Part shown: positions 6,332 through 10,532 of the stretch, in pieces
How positions within the stretch are numbered: position 1 is the stretch's first letter
Layout of the letters: each line of letters starts with the position of its first letter
NCBI GenBank assembly: GCA_002839535.1
Contig: PGYF01000033.1
Coordinates: 1 to 10,532, forward strand
From: Nitrospira bacterium HGW-Nitrospira-1
GTDB taxonomy: Bacteria > Nitrospirota > Thermodesulfovibrionia > Thermodesulfovibrionales > UBA6898
Reading direction: 5' to 3'
DNA: 10,532 nucleotides
Notes under the pieces: model-generated
The model's database searches: none
What the model saw: only the letters and a program-made list of their open reading frames with translations
What the model was told of the DNA's origin: nothing
Program-made: the position numbers and the translations under genes

Positions 6332-7146
6332 GCGGGGCCGGTTACTTGTTCCCGATTTTCATCTTCTCTCTTCCACTTGGCGAGATTGTCCTGTATGAAA
6401 GCAATAACTTTCTGATGCTCCTCAGCGCCCCGGCCTTTAATCTCCATTGGTTTGCCAAAGGCAAAGCAGACTCTTTTGTTTTTGTCCACGCGGCCAAAAT
6501 CTTTTATGATTTTACCGGCGCCCCATGCGTCGGTCCTCAGCGCTACAGGCACAACAGGGACGCCTGCCTTTAAGGCAAGCTTTATCCCGAGAGTATTGAA
6601 TTCCGCAGGATTAAAGGCCGGTGAGCGTGTGCTCTGCGGGAAAACTACTATGGACCTGCCCGCAGCAAGTTTTTTTGCGCCTTCTTCCAGAACAGTCCTG
6701 AGGTCTTCCCGTGGATTCACCCTGCCGACAACAACAGGATCTCTTGAACGCATAACAGGGCCGAAAACAGGCATGCTCACCAGACCCTGTTTCACGATAA
6801 AAGTGGTTTCTTTTATCGGCTGTATAATACAGGGCAGTACAAAGGTCTCAAGCGTGCTCATATGATTGGAGATAAAAACAACAGGCCCCTCGGATCTTCT
6901 CATGTTATCCATTCCGGTTATTTCAAAACGCACCCCGACATTTTCAAGCGCCCGTAATATGTCAAAGCTGCTGCGTGCCCAATCACTACTGTCATAATCG
7001 CCCCTTACAGCCTTTCTGCTGCTTTTCCATACGATCCAAAAGACCTGGGGATAAAAGGTAATCATAGGGCGCAAGAAGATATTTGAAAGCAGGGAGCGCA
7101 GCTTCTCCGGGTCAGTCCGGTAGGCGTCTTTATCGGTAATCTGCAA
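6328..7146 (-). CDS. PlsC-like (LPLAT family) acyltransferase
   Basis: The protein has 272 residues and resembles 1-acyl-glycerol-3-phosphate acyltransferases (COG0204, PlsC). The core shows SNHMSTLETF (93-102), RSRDPVVVGR (133-142), VVFPQSTRS (167-175) and GVPVVPVAL (195-203). Both signature motifs are altered. The catalytic HX4D is here H95-x4-E100, and FPEGTR is FPQSTR, so a Glu normally found in substrate binding is lost. I believe a subfamily with these changes exists, so they probably reflect a different acceptor rather than inactivation. It may acylate lysophosphatidate or another envelope lipid at the inner membrane. Residues ~28-45 are hydrophobic. The start is a TTG at 7146 with GGGGG 8 bases upstream; no ATG is available before residue 28. 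The start codon overlaps an intergenic repeat, and the stop overlaps the PAP2-GT39 start (ATGA). Confidence 0.85.
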   Translation of the reverse strand: MQITDKDAYRTDPEKLRSLLSNIFLRPMITFYPQVFWIVWKSSRKAVRGDYDSSDWARSSFDILRALENVGVRFEITGMDNMRRSEGPVVFISNHMSTLETFVLPCIIQPIKETTFIVKQGLVSMPVFGPVMRSRDPVVVGRVNPREDLRTVLEEGAKKLAAGRSIVVFPQSTRSPAFNPAEFNTLGIKLALKAGVPVVPVALRTDAWGAGKIIKDFGRVDKNKRVCFAFGKPMEIKGRGAEEHQKVIAFIQDNLAKWKREDENREQVTGPA

Positions 7147-7201
7147 GGCAAAACCCCCGGAGCGCAGCGAGAATGAGCGAGGATGCCATATTCCGCCTTA
7201 T
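7146..7201. repeat. Intergenic repeat, copy A
   Basis: These 56 bases match 10059-10114 without gaps and with 7 differences by eye. The shared core includes GAGCGCAGCGAGAATGAG and ATATTC.GCCTTAT. The copy nearly fills the spacer between the acyltransferase and cobA-hemD and overlaps the acyltransferase start codon by one base. A partial inverted copy is at 8943-8973. Confidence 0.85.
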
Positions 7202-7230
7202 TCTCACCATGGCTTATGAATTATGTGGGC

Positions 7231-8850
7231 TTATTGGTCTTTGGTCGCCCATATTCTTATCTCTTCAACCATAGCTTCGACCGTTGCCTCCATAGGCATA
7301 ATCTGCACCTTGAGGCCTGTTTTTTCTATTGCCCTCGCAGTAACCGGTCCGATGACCGCAATCGCAACACCCTTGAGGAGTTCGTCAGCTTCTTCTTTGA
7401 GTATTTCCCTGAAGTTATTGAATGTGGCGGCGCTGGTGAATGTTGCAATGGTAATCCGGCCTTCTTTTAAAAAACGCCTGAGCCTCTTGCCGCGCATTTC
7501 CGGTTTGACAGCCCTGTATGCAACAGGCACATCGATTATTCCTCCCAGTTCCCTTATTTTATCAGGGAAAATCTCTCTCGCAACCTCTGCGCGGGGCAGG
7601 AGGAATCGAATACCCTTAAAAAGTTTAGGGGTTGGGGGTTGGGGGTTGGCATTTTGAATACCTTCCGCGCTTCCGCGCTTCTGCTCTTCCGCACTTTTGA
7701 CTTCTGATTTTTGATTTTTGACTTCTGCAATAAATGTTTCAATTAGTCCCTCGGCATTGAAGCTTTCAGGCACCAGATCCGCCTTGATGCCGAATTGCCT
7801 TATTGCGTCTGCGGTCTTTGTGCCTATGGCGCATATCTTTAACCCTTTGAGTTCACGAATATCCATGTCCTTTTCGAAAAGCCTGCTGAAGAAATATTTG
7901 ACGCCATTGGAACTGGTAAATATTATCCAGTCATAGCCTTCTATCAAGTCTATGGCCCTGTCGAGCGCATCCCAATTTTCCGGCGGCGCTATCTCTATGG
8001 TAGGGAACTGGATGACCTCTGCCCCGAGTTCCTCAAGCAACCCGAACCCCGCTGTGTGTTCTCTTGTGACCAGGACACGATGCCCGAACATTGGTTTTTT
8101 TTCGTACCAGTTCAATTCATTGCGGAGATTTACGACGTCACCGACTACAGTGACCGCAGGGGGCCTGATGTCTTTTTCCCTGACAAGCTTTGCTATATCT
8201 TTCAATGTGCTGACGAGTGTCTTTTGGTCCGGCCGTGTCCCCCAGCGTATGACAGCAACAGGGGTGTCAGGGCTTCTGCCGTTTTCAATAAGTTTTTCTG
8301 TCAGGAGGTCAATATTTTTGACAGCCATAAGGAATACCAGGGTGCCGACTCCGGTTGCAAGTTTTGCCCAATCAATGGATGATTTTTCTTTTGTCATATC
8401 TTCATATCCGGGAATAACCGCAAAGGATGAAGAATACAGCCGGTGAGTAAGCGGAATACCTGCGTATGCCGGCGCAGCAATAGCAGAGCTGACGCCCGGC
8501 ACAACCTCGAAAGGTATTCCCTCATTTGCGAGTATCAGGGCCTCTTCTCCGCCCCTGCCAAAGACAAAAGGGTCTCCCCCTTTCAGGCGGCAAACGCGCT
8601 TTCCTTCTTTTGCTTTTTGCAGGATCGCTGCGTTTATCTCATCCTGCGTCATGGTGTGATGACCGCCGCGCTTGCCGGCGTAGATGAATTCGGCGTCATT
8701 GTCAATATAGTTAAGTATCTGTGCGTTCAGGTGGAAATCATAAATGACAACCTCAGCCTTCTCGAGACAGCGCATGCCCTTTACAGTAAGCAGTCCGATA
8801 TCACCAGGGCCTGCGCCGACAAGATAAACAATACCTTTTTTCTCAGTCAT
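7231..8850 (-). CDS. cobA-hemD: Fused uroporphyrinogen-III C-methyltransferase / uroporphyrinogen-III synthase
   Basis: This 539-residue cytoplasmic fusion joins two steps at the tetrapyrrole branch point. HemD closes hydroxymethylbilane to uroporphyrinogen III, and the methyltransferase (SUMT/CobA) adds two SAM methyls to give precorrin-2 for sirohaem, cobalamin or sirohaem-dependent haem. Residues 1-~245 show SUMT signatures: LVGAGPGDIGLLTVKG (10-25), GGDPFVFGRGGEEA (91-104) and VPGVSSAIAAPAYAGIPLTH (117-136). Residues ~255-539 are HemD: VLVTRE (259-264), FTSSNGVKYFF (311-321), TFTSAATF and AVIGPVTARA. This fusion is known in several anaerobic lineages. Residues 376-411 are a low-complexity insert within HemD between its two subdomains. 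The start is ATG 8850, without a clear Shine-Dalgarno; the MTEKKG...VYLVGAGPGD opening is of normal length. The preceding spacer and the following one each contain the dispersed repeat. Confidence 0.95.
   Translation of the reverse strand: MTEKKGIVYLVGAGPGDIGLLTVKGMRCLEKAEVVIYDFHLNAQILNYIDNDAEFIYAGKRGGHHTMTQDEINAAILQKAKEGKRVCRLKGGDPFVFGRGGEEALILANEGIPFEVVPGVSSAIAAPAYAGIPLTHRLYSSSFAVIPGYEDMTKEKSSIDWAKLATGVGTLVFLMAVKNIDLLTEKLIENGRSPDTPVAVIRWGTRPDQKTLVSTLKDIAKLVREKDIRPPAVTVVGDVVNLRNELNWYEKKPMFGHRVLVTREHTAGFGLLEELGAEVIQFPTIEIAPPENWDALDRAIDLIEGYDWIIFTSSNGVKYFFSRLFEKDMDIRELKGLKICAIGTKTADAIRQFGIKADLVPESFNAEGLIETFIAEVKNQKSEVKSAEEQKRGSAEGIQNANPQPPTPKLFKGIRFLLPRAEVAREIFPDKIRELGGIIDVPVAYRAVKPEMRGKRLRRFLKEGRITIATFTSAATFNNFREILKEEADELLKGVAIAVIGPVTARAIEKTGLKVQIMPMEATVEAMVEEIRIWATKDQ
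7618..7725 (-). repeat. In-frame simple-repeat insert in the HemD domain
   Basis: This stretch of 108 bases (36 codons, residues 376-411) has three blocks on the plus strand: TTGGGGG repeated with period 7 (~7628-7649), TTCCGCGC repeated with period 8 (~7663-7700), and TTTTGAC/TTCTGAT-type heptamers (~7696-7727). The encoded peptide (EVKNQKSEVKSAEEQ..., then NPQPPTPKLF) is low-complexity and has no counterpart in ordinary HemD. The length is a multiple of three, so the frame is kept. The boundaries are estimates from where HemD-like sequence stops and resumes. Confidence 0.75.
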
Positions 8851-8942
8851 AGGGGGTATTTTAGCATAAAAGCCGGGTTATGGAGGAAAACTTTATTAGC
8901 CTGCATTATTCATAAACTATGGCCGGAACTATAGTAGAAATC

Positions 8943-8990
8943 AGGCGGAATATGGCACTCTCGCTCATTCTCCAATACCATACTCCGCCT
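8943..8990. repeat. Intergenic repeat, copy B (inverted, palindromic)
   Basis: The reverse complement of 8943-8973 matches the core of copies A and C (GAGAATGAGCGAG..TGCC, then ATATTCCGCCT), with two differences from A. The copy is itself a stem-loop: AGGCGGAATATGG (8943-8955) pairs with CCATACTCCGCCT (8978-8990) with one mismatch around a 22-base loop. It lies in the 182-base spacer 8851-9032 between cobA-hemD and prmC. The remainder of that spacer is AT-rich; two similar 16-mers (8911-8926 and 9017-9032, pattern ATAAA.TATGG) flank the palindrome. No convincing promoter or terminator is seen there. Confidence 0.8.
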
Positions 8991-9032
8991 TATTTCTGGA
9001 CGATTTGTTTGAAATTTATAAATTATGGTGGG

Positions 9033-9923
9033 TTAACCCTCCGCCTCCAGTATCCTGTCTATCCCTGCAAAATCTTTTTTTACGGATATATTTTTAAACC
9101 CTGAACCCCTTGCGATCTCTCTCACATCTTCTGACTGTCCGAAGCCCAATTCCAGGAGAATACAGCCGTGCTCTTTCAGGTATCCTCGACCCTTTGAAAG
9201 GATTTTCCGGTAAAAATCAAGACCGTCTTTGCCCCCGTTCAATGCCTCGACAGGCTCCCAGTCTTTTATCTCTCTCTGAAGTCCTGCGATGTCAGGTGTT
9301 GGGATGTAGGGCGGGTTTGCGGTGATGAGATCAAAGGCTATATGTTCCTTTGCAGGGCCGAACAATGAGCCCTTCAGGAACATAACATTCTTAATCCCGT
9401 TATAATCAGCATTCCCCTTTGCATACTTTATCGCCCTTGCCGAGACGTCAGTCCCATAAATCCGGGCGCCCGGAAATTCTTTCGCCAACGCCAGCGCAAT
9501 GCATCCGCTTCCGGTGCACAAATCGAGAAAAGACCGTGATGCGTAATGCGTAATGCGTGATGAGTTTTTTTCTTTACCCATTACCCATAACTCATTACGC
9601 TTTACTGTCTTTATAGCTTCCTGCACGAGCAGCTCTGTCTCAGGCCTTGGTATCAATACGCCTTTCCCCACCCTGATCCTGAGGCCGAGAAAGTCAACCT
9701 GTCCGATGATATACTGTAAGGGTTCTCCCCCTGCTCTCCGCTTCATAAGCCTGTTGATCTTCGAGGAGAGTCTCCGGTCTATTTCCGGATTATCCATGTA
9801 TGCCCTGAGCCTGTCTATGCCGGCAGCATGCAGCGCCAGAAGTTCGGCGTCAACAAGGGAATCTTCGACGCCTGATTTCTCAAGATAGTCAGATGAGGAT
9901 TTTATGGCGTCAAGCAGTCTCAT
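9033..9923 (-). CDS. prmC: Peptide chain release factor N5-glutamine methyltransferase
   Basis: PrmC (HemK) methylates the glutamine of the GGQ motif of release factors RF1 and RF2, using SAM. From ATG 9923 the protein has 296 residues, slightly longer than the usual 275-290. The N-terminal helical domain spans ~1-75. The linker motif GEPLQYIIGQVDFLG is at 66-80 and IPRPETELLV at 91-100. The SAM-binding DLCTGSG is at 134-140, and the catalytic NPPYI at 203-207. Residues 109-130 are a repeat-derived insert just before the SAM motif. The frame is open to a TTG at 9941, but MRLLDAIK fits the family start; neither start has a good Shine-Dalgarno. Its substrate gene prfA lies immediately upstream, the standard pairing, although here a 225-base spacer with a repeat separates them rather than the usual overlap. 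Confidence 0.95.
   Translation of the reverse strand: MRLLDAIKSSSDYLEKSGVEDSLVDAELLALHAAGIDRLRAYMDNPEIDRRLSSKINRLMKRRAGGEPLQYIIGQVDFLGLRIRVGKGVLIPRPETELLVQEAIKTVKRNELWVMGKEKNSSRITHYASRSFLDLCTGSGCIALALAKEFPGARIYGTDVSARAIKYAKGNADYNGIKNVMFLKGSLFGPAKEHIAFDLITANPPYIPTPDIAGLQREIKDWEPVEALNGGKDGLDFYRKILSKGRGYLKEHGCILLELGFGQSEDVREIARGSGFKNISVKKDFAGIDRILEAEG
9534..9599 (-). repeat. In-frame heptamer-repeat insert in prmC
   Basis: These 66 bases (22 codons, residues 109-130, RNELWVMG...SSRITHYASR) sit between the LLVQEAIKTV helix and the DLCTGSG SAM motif, where PrmC normally has only a few residues. The plus strand shows period-7 units on both sides: TGCGTAA, TGCGTAA, TGCGTGA (~9539-9560), and CATTACC, CATAACT, CATTACG (~9579-9599). 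GCGTAATG (9541-9548) and CATTACGC (9593-9600) form an inverted repeat at the ends. Confidence 0.75.
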
Positions 9924-9993
9924 AAGAGATTGGGGGAACAAACAGGCACGGAGGTCGTCTTCGTCAATGGCCCATAAATTTCAGACCGGTTCA

Positions 9994-10114
9994 AGGCGGG
10001 GTATAGTATTTGAGCGGATTCTTTTGCCGATATTCCTAAAGTATTATTTGAGATAAAGAGGCAAAAGCCTCGGAGCGCAGCGAGAATGAGCGAAAGTGCT
10101 ATATTCAGCCTTAT
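9994..10114. repeat. Intergenic repeat, copy C, with a degenerate opposed arm
   Basis: Bases 10059-10114 are the ungapped match to copy A. Bases 9994-10009 (AGGCGGGGTATAGTAT) resemble the left arm of copy B and face the TGCTATATTCAGCCT arm at 10096-10110 in inverted orientation. A perfect small hairpin GAGGC-AAAA-GCCTC lies at 10058-10071. The copy occupies the 225-base gap between prfA and prmC (9924-10148); nothing else is evident there apart from weak promoter-like AT-rich stretches. Confidence 0.75.
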
Positions 10115-10148
10115 GCTTGACGTCGCTTGCGGGGAAGGTGAGTTAAGC

Positions 10149-10532
10149 TCAGACTTCCCGTAATCTCGCTGCATTAAAATCAGTGATAAGGTTATCAAGG
10201 AGCTCGTCAAGGTCTCCTTCCAAAATCTGCTCAAGCTTATGCAGCGTTAAGCCGGTGCGATGATCTGTTACCCTGTTTTGGGGATAGTTGTATGTCCTGA
10301 TCCTCTCGCTTCTGTCACCGGAACCTACCTGGGATTTCCTCTCCTGTGCCCGCTCTTTGTCCTTTTCTTCCATCTGGAGCTCGTACAGCCTTGCGCGGAG
10401 GACCTTCATAGCCTTGTCCCTGTTTTTGGTCTGGGAGCGTTCATCCTGACATTGCACAACAAGCCCTGTCGGTTCATGCACAATACGGACAGCCGAATAT
10501 GTTGTATTAACGCTCTGGCCGCCTGCGCCTGA
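10149..10532 (-). CDS. prfA: Peptide chain release factor 1, C-terminal part
   Basis: The last 127 codons are present; the 5' two thirds lie beyond the window edge. The frame enters with SGAGGQSVNTTYSAVRIVH, which contains the universal GGQ that triggers peptidyl-tRNA hydrolysis in the ribosome and whose glutamine PrmC methylates. RF1 rather than RF2 is indicated by the NTT after GGQ and by GSGDRSERIRTYNYPQNRVTDHR in place of the WG.QIRSY region of RF2. The C-terminal EGDLDELLDNLI segment is normal and the gene ends at TGA 10151-10149. The position next to prmC supports the call. The apparent GTG start inside the window at 10481 is not a real start, because conserved RF1 sequence continues upstream in frame. 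Confidence 0.95.
   Translation of the reverse strand, partial: SGAGGQSVNTTYSAVRIVHEPTGLVVQCQDERSQTKNRDKAMKVLRARLYELQMEEKDKERAQERKSQVGSGDRSERIRTYNYPQNRVTDHRTGLTLHKLEQILEGDLDELLDNLITDFNAARLREV

Noticed and set aside
7554..7742. 62-residue minus-strand frame with KSKIKNQKSK-type repeats
   Set aside because: It is the alternate frame of the insert in cobA-hemD; useful only as evidence that the repeat stays open in several frames.
9920..10234. 104-residue minus-strand frame between prfA and prmC
   Set aside because: It starts inside prfA in another frame, runs through the intergenic repeat and has no family resemblance.
10149..10481. Complete small gene starting at GTG 10481
   Set aside because: Conserved RF1 sequence with the GGQ motif continues upstream in frame to the window edge, so this is the 3' part of prfA.

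Overview
The window looks like chromosome of a Gram-negative bacterium of moderate GC, most likely an uncultivated Nitrospirota (Thermodesulfovibrionia-like) or Desulfobacterota member. This placement is an inference from the fused uroporphyrinogen-III methyltransferase/synthase, the acyltransferase subfamily with an NHMSTLE motif, and the in-frame simple-repeat inserts. No rRNA or tRNA is present to settle it.

The right-hand 9.9 kb (635-10532) is one long minus-strand gene string. In transcription order it holds prfA (3' part only), prmC, a cobA-hemD fusion, a PlsC-like acyltransferase, a PAP2-GT39 fusion membrane enzyme, a GT2 polyprenyl-phosphate glycosyltransferase, a UPF0104 (LPG_synthase_TM-type) membrane protein, bioA, and a small membrane-anchored protein. 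From the acyltransferase onward the genes overlap by 1-4 bases or lie 4 bases apart, with one apparent 71-base overlap, so they are probably co-transcribed. The acyltransferase, PAP2-GT39, GT2 and UPF0104 genes look like an envelope lipid/glycan module: GT2 charges a polyprenyl-phosphate with a sugar, GT39 transfers it outside the membrane, and PAP2 removes a lipid phosphate. The other genes are housekeeping (translation termination, tetrapyrrole and biotin synthesis).

The three spacers longer than a few bases (7147-7230, 8851-9032, 9924-10148) all carry copies of one palindromic intergenic repeat. Three genes (bioA, cobA-hemD, prmC) contain in-frame inserts that break up conserved domains and are built largely from 7-bp-period simple repeats.

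The left 634 bases are a graveyard of mobile DNA: the N-terminal stub of an integron-type tyrosine recombinase, an orphan C-terminal reading frame on the minus strand, a good promoter/Shine-Dalgarno/ATG that runs straight into a repeat, and the first ~20 codons of a REP-associated (Y1, RAYT) transposase flanked by one inverted and three direct copies of a 27-28 bp repeat. I see no complete defence system, CRISPR array or phage. The most interesting signals are the repeat biology and the envelope module.
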